From positions 1 to 64,000 of the forward strand of contig JAQTQX010000008.1 in the NCBI GenBank assembly GCA_028712075.1: a stretch of DNA of 64,000 nucleotides. The letters run 5' to 3'. Both the position numbers and the translations under genes were made by a program. The stretch comes from Desulfuromonadaceae bacterium. Its GTDB lineage: Bacteria > Desulfobacterota > Desulfuromonadia > Geobacterales > Pseudopelobacteraceae. Numbering within the stretch: the first letter of the stretch is position 1; every line of letters starts with the position of its first letter. The notes under the pieces were generated by a model. That model worked only from the letters and a program-made list of their open reading frames with translations, searched no databases and was not told where the DNA came from. Below, piece by piece: positions 45,704 through 54,046 of the stretch.

Positions 45704-45805
45704 ATATACTCCGCATATTTGTAATGTCGCTATGGATTAAATGCAAATACGATATCAACAAAACAGCCGGTCAAGTCAACTCAAAAAAACCTTTTTAAAA
45801 CAATC

Positions 45806-45835
45806 TTGCAGTGCAACCATCATATCATGTATCTT
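45806..45835 (+). promoter_or_regulatory. Possible promoter for the FAD-linked oxidase gene
   Basis: TTGCAG (45806-45811) and TATCTT (45830-45835) are spaced by 18 bases, 33 bases before the ATG of the oxidase. The match to consensus is moderate. Confidence 0.35.
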
Positions 45836-45867
45836 GGCACGCCTAAAATCTGTTTATAGGAGTCTCC

Positions 45868-47256
45868 ATGCTCGACCCATCCCTGATCGCCGAACTGACG
45901 GCTGTTGTCGGTCCGGACAATATAGCTGCCGGTAAACAGGATTTGATCTGCTACGGGTACGATGCCACTCAGATGGAATTTCTTCCGGATGCGGTTGTCC
46001 ATCCCGCAAATCCTGAAGAAGTTTCAGCCGTTCTCAAACTGGCAAATCGTGCGGGATTTCCGGTCTTTCCCCGTGGGGCCGGCAGCGGTTTCACCGGAGG
46101 AGCGCTGCCCAAGGGGGGCGGTGTTGTGCTGGTCACCACCCGCATGAACCGTATCCTGCGAATCGACACTGAAAATCTGATTGCCGAGGTTGAGCCGGGT
46201 GTTGTGACCGAGCAGTTCCAGATTGCGGTCGAAAAACTTGGTTTTTTCTATCCCCCCGATCCCGCCTCGCTCAAATTTTCAACTCTTGGAGGAAATGTTG
46301 CGGAGAACGCCGGGGGGCCACGCTGTGTCAAATACGGAGTCACACGCGATTTCGTCATGGGACTTGAAATTGTGCTGCCGACCGGCGAGATTATCCGCAC
46401 CGGTGGGGAAACCTACAAGGCGGTGGTCGGCTATGACATGACCCGGCTGCTCTGCGGCAGCGAAGGTACCCTGGGCGTTATCACTAAAATTATTTTCAAG
46501 ATTTTGCCCCTCCCGGATGCAAAAAAAACCATGCTGACGATCTTTGATTCCATCGATGGTGCTGCCAAAGCAGTTTCGACAATTATCGGCAACAAAATCA
46601 TTCCGACCACCCTGGAGTTCATGGATCACGCCACCCTGCAGTGCGTGGAGAAGCGCTTCAGCCTCGGCGTGCCACCGGAAGGGCGGGCGGTGCTGCTGAT
46701 CGAAGTGGATGGAGACCGGGATCTCATTGAAAAGCAGGCAGCGCAGATTCATGAGTTGATCAAACCGCTCGGGCTTGTGCAGTTCCGTGCAGCACAGGAC
46801 GCTAATGAATCTGAGGAACTCTGGCGAATACGGCGGCTTGTTTCCCCGTCGCTCCGGGATATCAATCCGACCAAATATAACGAGGATATCGTGGTGCCGC
46901 GCAGCAAGGTGCCGGATATTATCCGTACCATTGAAAAAATCCAGGCGAAATATGATATTCCGATTGTCAACTTTGGTCATGCCGGAGATGGTAATATTCA
47001 TGTCAACATCATGATCGACAAGGCAATCCCCGGTATGGAAGAGAAGGCTCACAGTGCAATCAAGGATGTTTTTCAGGCGGCGCTCGACCTGAACGGCACC
47101 ATGTCCGGCGAACATGGGGTTGGACTTTCCAAGGCTCCATACATTGAGCTGGAATTGTCCCCCGTGCAGATTGCCGCCATGAAAGCGATCAAAGCAGCAC
47201 TTGATCCGAATAACATACTGAACCCAGGGAAGATGTTTCCCTGGAGGGAGAAATAA
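45868..47256 (+). CDS. glcD: FAD-linked oxidase, GlcD/D-lactate dehydrogenase-like
   Basis: A 462-residue flavoprotein of the vanillyl-alcohol-oxidase fold. The FAD-binding loop PRGAGSGFTGGALP is near residue 72, GGNVAENAGGPRCVKYG follows, and the C-terminal domain has GHAGDGNIHVNIM and SGEHGVGLSKAPY. Enzymes of this group oxidise glycolate, D-lactate or D-2-hydroxyglutarate and pass electrons to partner Fe-S proteins or quinone. The usual GlcF-like partner is not next to it. GGAG before the ATG fits the start. D-lactate or glycolate use is inferred. Confidence 0.88.
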   Translation: MLDPSLIAELTAVVGPDNIAAGKQDLICYGYDATQMEFLPDAVVHPANPEEVSAVLKLANRAGFPVFPRGAGSGFTGGALPKGGGVVLVTTRMNRILRIDTENLIAEVEPGVVTEQFQIAVEKLGFFYPPDPASLKFSTLGGNVAENAGGPRCVKYGVTRDFVMGLEIVLPTGEIIRTGGETYKAVVGYDMTRLLCGSEGTLGVITKIIFKILPLPDAKKTMLTIFDSIDGAAKAVSTIIGNKIIPTTLEFMDHATLQCVEKRFSLGVPPEGRAVLLIEVDGDRDLIEKQAAQIHELIKPLGLVQFRAAQDANESEELWRIRRLVSPSLRDINPTKYNEDIVVPRSKVPDIIRTIEKIQAKYDIPIVNFGHAGDGNIHVNIMIDKAIPGMEEKAHSAIKDVFQAALDLNGTMSGEHGVGLSKAPYIELELSPVQIAAMKAIKAALDPNNILNPGKMFPWREK

Positions 47257-47257
47257 G

Positions 47258-47563
47258 ATGGCTCATGACGGGCAGAGAAAACAGCAAAAGAGCCCACTGA
47301 TAGGGCGGATTCAGCCAATGGAGGTGTTTCTCCTGACGATGGGGATCGCATTGCTGGTGTACGGCATTACCAACAGCCAGAGTGGGGTTATCTTCTTTGG
47401 GCTTGTGACCATCCCCGGCGTGCTTCTTCTGCATAAGGTCAGGCAGAAAGACTGGGCAAAACACTGGGAGGAGATGGAGGCCGAGCACAAAGCGCGCGCT
47501 GAGTTTGACGCACACCGCACTGCTGTTACCAAAGAGGCGAGGAATGCTGTCGATGGGAAATAA
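47258..47563 (+). CDS. Hypothetical small membrane protein, 101 residues
   Basis: Two adjacent transmembrane helices (residues 23-60, in one hydrophobic stretch) are flanked by a basic N-terminus and a charged C-terminal helix (WAKHWEEMEAEHKAR). It starts 1 base after the oxidase stop and overlaps the start of maf, so it is read in an operon with both. No family is recognised. It might help to anchor or assemble the oxidase, but that is only a guess from position. Confidence 0.6.
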   Translation: MAHDGQRKQQKSPLIGRIQPMEVFLLTMGIALLVYGITNSQSGVIFFGLVTIPGVLLLHKVRQKDWAKHWEEMEAEHKARAEFDAHRTAVTKEARNAVDGK

Positions 47564-48137
47564 CCAGGATGCCATAGTGCTCGCGTCTGCGTCACCGCGC
47601 CGGGTTGAGCTGATGACACTGGCGGGCATGCAATTCACCGTTGTTCCGGCCGATATCTGTGAAGAGCAGCATCCGGAAGAGGAGGCGGTTGCTCACGTCA
47701 TGCGCCTTTCACGCGAGAAAGCCGATGCAGTTGCCGCCCACACTGAAGGGCGCTTCTTTGTTGGTGCCGACACAGTTGTGGTACTGGACGGTGCCATACT
47801 CGGCAAACCTGTTGATGATGCTGATGCGCGGCGGATGCTCTCTGCCCTCTCGGGGCGGGATCATAACGTTGTCACCGGTTTTACGGTCTTTGACAAGGTC
47901 AGCAACATCCATATCAGCCGCAGCGTCAGTACGGCCGTCACATTCAAAAAACTGGAACAATTTGAAATCGCCGCATATATAGCCACCGGCTGCCCGATGG
48001 ACAAGGCAGGCGCCTACGCAATTCAGGGGGGAGCCGTGCACTTTGTCCGCTCTATTAATGGGTCATATACCAACGTCATCGGTCTGCCGATGACGGAATT
48101 ATACGAAGTTCTGCACACCATGCAGACGGTCGGATAG
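47553..48137 (+). CDS. maf: Maf/Ham1-like nucleotide pyrophosphatase
   Basis: Maf proteins hydrolyse non-canonical or excess nucleoside triphosphates and can affect septation. The N-terminal LASASPRRVELM motif, the SREKADAV segment and FVGADTVVVLDG are complete, and YAIQGGAVHFV closes the active site. About 194 residues. The ATG at 47553 has GAGGA 9 bases upstream; an ATG at 47544 is also possible. The gene overlaps the end of the small membrane protein and is followed 5 bases later by yggS. Confidence 0.93.
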   Translation: MGNNQDAIVLASASPRRVELMTLAGMQFTVVPADICEEQHPEEEAVAHVMRLSREKADAVAAHTEGRFFVGADTVVVLDGAILGKPVDDADARRMLSALSGRDHNVVTGFTVFDKVSNIHISRSVSTAVTFKKLEQFEIAAYIATGCPMDKAGAYAIQGGAVHFVRSINGSYTNVIGLPMTELYEVLHTMQTVG

Positions 48138-48142
48138 CCGTT

Positions 48143-48826
48143 ATGTCGATTCCCGGCAACCTTGAACGTATTAATGACCGTATCCGCGCCGCTACTGAGA
48201 AAGCCGGCAGAGATGCGGAATCCGTCCGACTGGTGGCCGTGTCAAAAACCCGCCCTGCGGCAGACGTTATCACCGCATACAAAGCAGGACAGGCAATTTT
48301 CGGCGAAAATTATATTCAGGAACTGGTGCCGAAACTGGCCAAGGTGCAGGAGCCGGTGCAGTGGCACATCATTGGCCATCTGCAGAGCAATAAGGTCAAA
48401 TACATTGCCGGCCAGGTTGCGATGATCCATTCCGTAGACCGGCTTTCTCTTGCCCAGGAAATAGACCGACAGTGGAGCAGGATCGGCACAATATGCGACA
48501 TTCTGATCCAGGTCAATATTTCCGGTGAAGCCACCAAGTCAGGTACGACCGAAACAGAGGCACTTCAACTGATACGTGAATGTGCCCGGCTGCCAAACAT
48601 CAGAGTGAAGGGGCTGATGACAATGCCCCCGTTTTTTGACAATCCTGAGGCTGCCCGGCCATACTTTTCAGAGCTGAAGAAACTGTCGGAAACCATTGCA
48701 TCGCATCATATCACGGGCGTTGACATGGCAGAACTTTCCATGGGGATGTCGGGTGATTTTGAAGCGGCGATCCAGGAGGGAGCTACACTGGTGCGGGTCG
48801 GTACGGCAATTTTCGGGGATCGGTAA
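48143..48826 (+). CDS. yggS: YggS-family pyridoxal phosphate homeostasis protein
   Basis: A single-barrel, alanine-racemase-like PLP-binding protein of 227 residues. LVAVSKTRPAADVI contains the PLP Lys, GENYIQELVPK and HIIGHLQSNKVKYI follow, and LSMGMSGDFEAAI with GTAIFG closes the phosphate site. Family members keep vitamin B6 and amino-acid pools in balance rather than catalyse a reaction. It ends the plus-strand run after maf and converges with the futalosine hydrolase gene over 3 bases. Confidence 0.95.
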   Translation: MSIPGNLERINDRIRAATEKAGRDAESVRLVAVSKTRPAADVITAYKAGQAIFGENYIQELVPKLAKVQEPVQWHIIGHLQSNKVKYIAGQVAMIHSVDRLSLAQEIDRQWSRIGTICDILIQVNISGEATKSGTTETEALQLIRECARLPNIRVKGLMTMPPFFDNPEAARPYFSELKKLSETIASHHITGVDMAELSMGMSGDFEAAIQEGATLVRVGTAIFGDR

Positions 48827-48829
48827 CGC

Positions 48830-49594
48830 TTATTGTCGTGTTCCCGTTTTCTGGCCAGCCATAGAAGCTGGTCGGTCTAATTCCTCAAGAAACTTCAGCA
48901 CAAAGCGCTGGGTGGCACCGACGGCACACGGAATATCCCACGCGTCCAGATCCCGTTCCTCCACCATGTTACTTACCCCGCGAATTTCCAGACAGTCGAC
49001 GCCGCAGCGAAAGCAGATCTGTGCCACCGCAGCCCCCTCCATGCTTTCAACAATAGCGTTCCACCGTTGCGACAGCTCAGCACCGTTAAGGCGGGTACCA
49101 CTGCAGGTTGAGACGGTGGCGAAGCGGCCTCGCGTAAGAGACACTCCGTACGAATCAGCCAGCTGCATTGCCTTCTCCGCGGCATGCCGGGAAAGCGGCA
49201 CAGTATTATAACAGCGCACTCCCCGCTGCTCAACGGAGGGAATATTCATATAGCGAAGATCCCGCCAGCCATCTGCCGTTGCGACACCTTCATCCGCCAA
49301 CAGTTCCTCTGTTGCAACCACAAGGCTTCCGATATCGAGCCCACTGCCGAGGTAAGCTCCCGCACAGCCGGTATTGATAACAAGATCAGGTTGATAGCGA
49401 TCAATCATGACCGCCGCCGCCGCCGCCGCATTAACTTTGCCCACTCCCGCTGCACAGACCACAACCCGCAGTGCGCCGATGGTTCCCTCAACATATTCAT
49501 ACCCGCCGGTTTTCACCCTTCCGGCATGCTCAAGAGCCTTTTCCAGCAGTTCTGATTCCTGCGGTACGGCCGTGATAATTATGATCGGTTTCAT
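48830..49594 (-). CDS. mqnB: Futalosine hydrolase
   Basis: Cleaves futalosine, releasing hypoxanthine, in the menaquinone pathway that runs through aminofutalosine. About 254 residues of the nucleoside phosphorylase fold: AAGVGKVNAAAAAAVMI, NTGCAGAYLGSGLDIGSLVV, VESMEGAAVAQ and RGVSNMVEERDLDAW. The last motif is typical of MqnB, separating it from MTA/SAH nucleosidase. A short GCC/GCG repeat encodes the alanine run. The frame is open 76 codons upstream through folE2; the ATG at 49594, 4 bases after folE2, is chosen. It complements the ubiX/ubiA/ubiD-like genes at 20-23 kb. Confidence 0.88.
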   Translation of the reverse strand: MKPIIIITAVPQESELLEKALEHAGRVKTGGYEYVEGTIGALRVVVCAAGVGKVNAAAAAAVMIDRYQPDLVINTGCAGAYLGSGLDIGSLVVATEELLADEGVATADGWRDLRYMNIPSVEQRGVRCYNTVPLSRHAAEKAMQLADSYGVSLTRGRFATVSTCSGTRLNGAELSQRWNAIVESMEGAAVAQICFRCGVDCLEIRGVSNMVEERDLDAWDIPCAVGATQRFVLKFLEELDRPASMAGQKTGTRQ

Positions 49595-49598
49595 GGCG

Positions 49599-50405
49599 TC
49601 ATGACCGCCGGTCGAGTTCCACCGCAGCGTATGCCGAGTGGTTGTGGATTGATTCGAAATTTTCCGCTTCAACAGAAAACCAGGTAATGTTGTCAAGCGC
49701 TGCCAGGCGGGAATGGGCTTCACGCACCATATCTTCAACAAAGCGGGGATTCTCGTACGCCTGTTCAGTGACGAACTTTTCATCTGCTCGCTTGAGAAGA
49801 GAATAGAGCTGGCTGGAACCACACTGTTCGATTATTTCGACCAGATCTTCAATCCAGATAAAATCGCGATAACGGACACGCACCGTCATGATGCTGCGCT
49901 GATTATGGGCACCGAACCGGGACAGTTCACGACTGCAGGGACAGAGCGACGTAAGCGGCACCTTGATGCCAAGCACGAAATCAAGTTCGTTCGTCATTGA
50001 GGCGCTGAATTCGCAGGTGTATTCCATCAAACTTTTGGCTCCCGATACCGGCGCCGCCTTGTCAATAAAATAGGGGAACTGGATTTCCAGGTGAGCACTC
50101 TCTGAACCAAGTTTCACCTTCATCTCGTCAAGAATCGTCTCAAGCTTGTCAAGGGCGATCTGTTCGCGATACTTGTTAAGGATCTCCACAAAACGGCTCA
50201 TATGGGTGCCTTTAAACTGATGCGGCAGATCGACGTACATATTTATTCTGGCAACCGTATGCTGAAGCGTGCTGTTCTTGTCCATGACTACAATCGGATA
50301 GGTGATGTCTTTTACACCGACCTTGGCAATAGGTATTCGGCGGGTGTCCGGACGCTTTTGCATGTCCGGCATGGGAGTCGAACCGGATGGGAGAGTCTTC
50401 TTCAT
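49599..50405 (-). CDS. folE2: GTP cyclohydrolase IB
   Basis: Makes dihydroneopterin triphosphate from GTP, the first step of folate synthesis, in organisms lacking FolE. The 268-residue length is typical. The motif [18 protein letters not shown] holds the metal-binding Cys and conserved His, and [19 protein letters not shown] and EAHSRLAAL are also diagnostic. The ATG start overlaps the engB end by 4 bases. FolK (25 kb) and FolD (4 kb) are in the same window. Confidence 0.94.
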   Translation of the reverse strand: MKKTLPSGSTPMPDMQKRPDTRRIPIAKVGVKDITYPIVVMDKNSTLQHTVARINMYVDLPHQFKGTHMSRFVEILNKYREQIALDKLETILDEMKVKLGSESAHLEIQFPYFIDKAAPVSGAKSLMEYTCEFSASMTNELDFVLGIKVPLTSLCPCSRELSRFGAHNQRSIMTVRVRYRDFIWIEDLVEIIEQCGSSQLYSLLKRADEKFVTEQAYENPRFVEDMVREAHSRLAALDNITWFSVEAENFESIHNHSAYAAVELDRRS

Positions 50406-51010
50406 GACACTTTTCCCGTTTTCAGAGTGATGTCCAGCACTGTTCCAATCTCGTTCCAGATACCGTCACGTCCCTCTCTGGAAAGCGCCGAAAAGGGGAG
50501 CAGCATCGCCTTGTCCCGCTTGATAACTGCCGCGATAACGCTCCTCTGCTGTGCCTGCTCATTTTTTGACAGCTTGTCGCATTTGGTCACCACGAAAATC
50601 GGCCTGATATTATACATCTCAAGCCAGCGAAGCATTTGCAGGTCACCATCCGAGGGTACCCGGCGAATATCGAGAATCAGCACGACTCCCTTGAGGCTTT
50701 CACGTGAAGAAAGATACGCCTCGATCATCGGTCCCCACAGTTTGCGCAGCGCAGGAGGTGCTTTGGCATAGCCGTAGCCAGGGAGGTCAACAAGCGTCAG
50801 AATCCCGTTGATATCAAAGAAGTTGATCAGCTGGGTTCGACCGGGAGTCGAACTTGTCCTCACCAACCCCTTGCGTCCTGCCAGAACATTGATCAGGGAG
50901 GATTTCCCGACATTCGAGCGGCCGACGAACGCTATTTCCGGCAGTCCCGGAGGAGGATAATCTTTCGGTTTCGCTGCACTTTTTATGAACTCAGCCTGAA
51001 TAACCTGCAT
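50402..51010 (-). CDS. engB: Ribosome biogenesis GTPase EngB/YsxC
   Basis: GTPase for 50S subunit assembly, about 202 residues. The G motifs are GRSNVGKSS (G1), TPGRTQ (G2), DLPGYGYA (G3) and TKCDK (G4). The ATG at 51010 has AAGGAGA 8 bases upstream, so the 18 codons further upstream are excluded. It is followed by folE2 with a 4-base overlap and divergent from the ankyrin gene. Confidence 0.95.
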   Translation of the reverse strand: MQVIQAEFIKSAAKPKDYPPPGLPEIAFVGRSNVGKSSLINVLAGRKGLVRTSSTPGRTQLINFFDINGILTLVDLPGYGYAKAPPALRKLWGPMIEAYLSSRESLKGVVLILDIRRVPSDGDLQMLRWLEMYNIRPIFVVTKCDKLSKNEQAQQRSVIAAVIKRDKAMLLPFSALSREGRDGIWNEIGTVLDITLKTGKVS

Positions 51011-51205
51011 TGATCTGGTCTCCTTGGAGCGGGCATTATAGTGCTCCGGTGCCGTGATATTCAAGCGCTTATATTGGTCGGCGGCATTTTTGAAATCCGC
51101 ACAATTATCAAGTGCGTTCGATATGATTTTGTGGTATATGGAAACTGCCTTTTCTGCTCTTTACGGGCACTATGCCCGATCATGTAACTACGGGAGGATT
51201 CAAGC

Positions 51206-51628
51206 ATGGAAAGTGTGAATTCAAAAGACCGTCATGGCCACACCCCGCTCATCAGTGCTTCCAAAGAAGGGCTCAAGGACTTTGTCCAGGACCTGCTGCA
51301 TCGCGGCGCCGACATTACCGCCAGCAGCGACAAGGGAAAAACCGCCCTCCATTATGCTGCCGCTAACGGGCATACCGAGATCGCTAAAATGCTGATCGAG
51401 AAAGGTGCCGATGTCAATGCCCGCGACCGTGAGGGACACACCCCGCTGATGCTGGCTGCAATTTACGGATGCAACTTGACGGTTCAGGCACTTCTGGAAG
51501 GCGGGGCAAATCCGCTGCTTAAAACGCCGGCCGGCAACACCGCGATTCTGTATGCTGAAAACAACAGTCACCCGCTTGCCTCCGCGTTGCTGAAGAAGGC
51601 CGAACGGGTAAAAGTCGGGCACGCCTGA
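51206..51628 (+). CDS. Ankyrin-repeat protein
   Basis: A 140-residue protein consisting of about four ankyrin repeats, each about 33 residues, for example GKTALHYAAANGHTEIAKML and GHTPLMLAAIYGCN. There is no signal peptide or other domain. Ankyrin proteins bind partner proteins; the partner is unknown. GGGAGG precedes the ATG. It is a single-gene unit ending at a strong terminator, convergent with panD. Confidence 0.88.
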   Translation: MESVNSKDRHGHTPLISASKEGLKDFVQDLLHRGADITASSDKGKTALHYAAANGHTEIAKMLIEKGADVNARDREGHTPLMLAAIYGCNLTVQALLEGGANPLLKTPAGNTAILYAENNSHPLASALLKKAERVKVGHA

Positions 51629-51655
51629 TCAAAGTTCTGCTGCGTTTAAACGTGA

Positions 51656-51690
51656 AGAGACGCTCCCACAAGGAGCGTCTCTTTTTTTCT
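51656..51690 (+). terminator. Intrinsic terminator of the ankyrin gene
   Basis: An 11-bp perfect stem (AGAGACGCTCC with GGAGCGTCTCT) with a 5-base loop is followed by eight T. It lies 28 bases after the stop. Confidence 0.92.
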
Positions 51691-51730
51691 GTTGTATGGT
51701 GACTCTGTAAAACCGGTAGTTGGCTGCAGG

Positions 51731-52114
51731 TTAGTGCACGCACTTCAGCTTTGCCTGCCCAGCCTCCTCCGCTCGCGTTGGCAGCATACGATTTTTATCA
51801 TCCACAAACACAAGCTTTGGTTTATGCTGTATCGCTTCCGCATTATCCATAGTGACAAAACTGGCAATGATCACGAGATCCTGTGGTGCCATCAATCGTG
51901 CCGCAGCACCATTCAGACAGATCACTCCCGAACCGCGTTCCCCTTCAATTGCATACGTTTCCAGCCTGTTCCCGTTGGTAACATTCCAGACCGCCACTTT
52001 TTCGTAGGAAACAATGTCAGCCGCATCCATCAGGTTGCGATCGATGGTAACACTCCCTTCGTAGTGCAGATCCGCCCCGGTAACGGTGGCCCGGTGAATT
52101 TTGCTCTTCAACAT
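51731..52114 (-). CDS. panD: Aspartate 1-decarboxylase
   Basis: Pyruvoyl enzyme that makes beta-alanine for pantothenate. The precursor is about 127 residues. HYEGSVTID contains the Gly-Ser pair that is self-cleaved to create the pyruvoyl group, and [18 protein letters not shown] type residues (here EGERGSGV) complete the site. The ATG at 52114 (MLKSKIHRA) is preferred to one four codons upstream because known PanD proteins begin there. Last gene of panB-panC-panD. Confidence 0.95.
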   Translation of the reverse strand: MLKSKIHRATVTGADLHYEGSVTIDRNLMDAADIVSYEKVAVWNVTNGNRLETYAIEGERGSGVICLNGAAARLMAPQDLVIIASFVTMDNAEAIQHKPKLVFVDDKNRMLPTRAEEAGQAKLKCVH

Positions 52115-52128
52115 GATTCTCTGCATAA

Positions 52129-52980
52129 CTACAGCTCCTCTCCGAATACGGTATTGTCAATCAGTCTGGTTTTTCCAATTTTTACGGCAAGAGCCAGCAC
52201 GGTGCCGGCATCGACGTTTTCCAGCTCATGGAGCAGCACACCATCGCGAAATTCTACATAGTCAATAACAACGGCGGCTTCCTTCTCGAAAATTGCCCGC
52301 GTTTCCCGTGCCAGAATGGCAACGGATCGTTCCCCCGCTGAATACAGCTCCCGGGCTCGCGTAAGCGCACGAAACAGGCAGAGTGCACTCTGCCGCTCCG
52401 AGGAGGACAAATACGCATTGCGGGAGCTCATTGCCAGCCCGTCTCCCTCGCGGATGATCGGCATTCCAACAATTTCAACCGGCAGATTAAGGTCGGCGGT
52501 CATTTGACGTATCACCGCCAACTGCTGATAATCTTTGCGTCCGAAAAGTGCACAGTCAGGGCGGACGATATTGAACAGCTTGGTAACGACCGTCGCTACA
52601 CCGTCAAAGTGTCCCGGACGGCTGGCCCCACAGAGCGGCAACGCAATATCGTGCACCGAAACGGTGGTCTGAAATCCGGACGGATACATATCAGCGACCG
52701 TCGGGATGAAGACGATGTCGGCTCCGCACGCGTCAGCTAGTTGAAAGTCTCGTTCCAGATCGCGTGGATACGAGTCAAGATCTTCATTTTTTCCAAACTG
52801 GATCGGGTTGACAAAAATCGAGAGCACCAGTACATCGCCCCGCCTTCGTCCCTCTCTCAGTAGCGAAGCATGTCCTTCATGCAGATAGCCCATGGTGGGA
52901 ACAAAGGCGATGCGCCGCCCCTCCCGTTCTGGAGCAACGGCAAGTGCCTGCATGTGAAAAATGCTGTTGATGATTTTCAT
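52129..52980 (-). CDS. panC: Pantothenate synthetase
   Basis: Joins pantoate and beta-alanine with ATP. About 283 residues with [14 protein letters not shown] (the HIGH-like ATP motif), [20 protein letters not shown] and the KMSKS-like region [18 protein letters not shown] precedes the ATG at 52980; the frame is open 52 codons further back through the end of panB. It lies 7 bases after panB and 14 bases before panD. Confidence 0.96.
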   Translation of the reverse strand: MKIINSIFHMQALAVAPEREGRRIAFVPTMGYLHEGHASLLREGRRRGDVLVLSIFVNPIQFGKNEDLDSYPRDLERDFQLADACGADIVFIPTVADMYPSGFQTTVSVHDIALPLCGASRPGHFDGVATVVTKLFNIVRPDCALFGRKDYQQLAVIRQMTADLNLPVEIVGMPIIREGDGLAMSSRNAYLSSSERQSALCLFRALTRARELYSAGERSVAILARETRAIFEKEAAVVIDYVEFRDGVLLHELENVDAGTVLALAVKIGKTRLIDNTVFGEEL

Positions 52981-52987
52981 CGGTTCC

Positions 52988-53785
52988 TCAGGAAAAAGAA
53001 TGTTCTTCTGCTGGAAAGACGCCGGAACGCACATCGGCAACATAGTGCGCGACAGCACTCGAAATAAGCGGTGCCAGGTCAGCGTAGCGCTTGACAAACT
53101 TTGGCGAATATTTTTCACAGAGCCCGAGAATATCATGGATCACCAGCACCTGGCCATCGCAGGATGGTCCCGCTCCAATGCCGATGGTCGGGATAGTCAA
53201 TCTGGAGCTGATGTCTGCCGCCAGCACGGCAGGTATCCCCTCGAGCACCACGGCAAACGCTCCGGCATGCTCGACGGCCAAGGCATCGGCCATGATTCGC
53301 TCGGCCTGATCATTTCTCCCCTGAACCTTGTATCCCCCCATGCGGTGCACTGACTGGGGCGTCAGGCCGATGTGTGCCATAACCGGTATATCAATCGATG
53401 AAACAGCGCTGATAACATGGGAGATGTTGCTCCCCCCCTCCACCTTCACCGCAGCGGCCCCACCATCTTTTATCATGCGGCCACAATTACGGCAGGCCTC
53501 TTCAACGCTGGTCTGGTAAGACATGAACGGCATATCGGCAACGACAAGTGCCTTGGGTTCGGCACGCGTAACCGCCCGAACATGGTACAGCATTTCATCC
53601 ATGGTGACCGGCAGTGTTGTCTCATGGCCGGCAAAGACAACACCGGCCGAATCGCCAACCAGGATGACGTCGACCCCGCCACCATCGACTAGACGGGCAA
53701 AGGGGAAATCGTATGCCGTCAGGACAGTTATGCGCTGGCCATGCTGTTTCATCTTCAGGAGTTCAGGTATCGTCATCTTCTTCAT
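52988..53785 (-). CDS. panB: Ketopantoate hydroxymethyltransferase
   Basis: Transfers a hydroxymethyl group from methylene-tetrahydrofolate to alpha-ketoisovalerate, the first step of pantothenate synthesis. About 265 residues: [25 protein letters not shown] (metal-binding Asp), [10 protein letters not shown], and [25 protein letters not shown] lies 7 bases before the ATG at 53785. The terminator ends only about 20 bases before the start, after a structured leader, which points to conditional transcription of the operon. Its folate cofactor links it to FolD and the glycine cleavage genes. Confidence 0.96.
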   Translation of the reverse strand: MKKMTIPELLKMKQHGQRITVLTAYDFPFARLVDGGGVDVILVGDSAGVVFAGHETTLPVTMDEMLYHVRAVTRAEPKALVVADMPFMSYQTSVEEACRNCGRMIKDGGAAAVKVEGGSNISHVISAVSSIDIPVMAHIGLTPQSVHRMGGYKVQGRNDQAERIMADALAVEHAGAFAVVLEGIPAVLAADISSRLTIPTIGIGAGPSCDGQVLVIHDILGLCEKYSPKFVKRYADLAPLISSAVAHYVADVRSGVFPAEEHSFS

Positions 53786-53803
53786 TATTTCTCCCTGCAC
53801 AAA

Positions 53804-53828
53804 CAAAAAAACGCGCCGGAAGGCACGT
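53804..53828 (-). terminator. Leader terminator just before panB
   Basis: On the minus strand ACGTGCC-TTCC-GGCGCGT (7 bp with one T-G pair) is followed by TTTTTTT. It falls between a structured leader and the panB ribosome-binding site, the position of an attenuator. Confidence 0.82.
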
Positions 53829-53872
53829 CGTGAACAGTCGGAGCAGCACACCGCAAAGACACCTCTCCGTGG

Positions 53873-53967
53873 GGCTACCCATTCCGTCCCGGTTCGCTTC
53901 CGAATCCGTGCGGTATGTACGTGGTTGCTGGCTGCCGGTTATTGATCAACTCCCCTGAAGGGTAGCC
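53873..53967 (-). promoter_or_regulatory. Structured leader of the panBCD operon (pan-motif or riboswitch-like candidate)
   Basis: On the minus strand GGCTACCC (53967-53960) pairs perfectly with GGGTAGCC (53880-53873), closing an element of about 95 bases. Inside is a hairpin GG-A-TTCG/CGAA-CC with one bulged A at 53891-53907. A terminator and then panB follow. A conserved pan RNA motif with bulged A residues is known upstream of panB/C/D genes, including in deltaproteobacteria. Whether this is that motif cannot be settled without a covariance model. Confidence 0.6.
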
Positions 53968-54046
53968 GTCACGACAGGTGGGCACAGTATCAGAGTCGGC
54001 ACTTTAAATCCAGATAAATCTGTTCCGCGTCAGGTCCACCAACAGC

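Noticed and set aside
49411-49430. Short GCC/CCG trinucleotide repeat
   Set aside because: It encodes an alanine run in the futalosine hydrolase at a place where the family is Ala-rich; not a repeat element.
53891-53907. tRNA T-arm-like sequence GGTTCGCTTCCGAATCC
   Set aside because: No acceptor, D or anticodon arm surrounds it; it is better read as the bulged hairpin of the panB leader.
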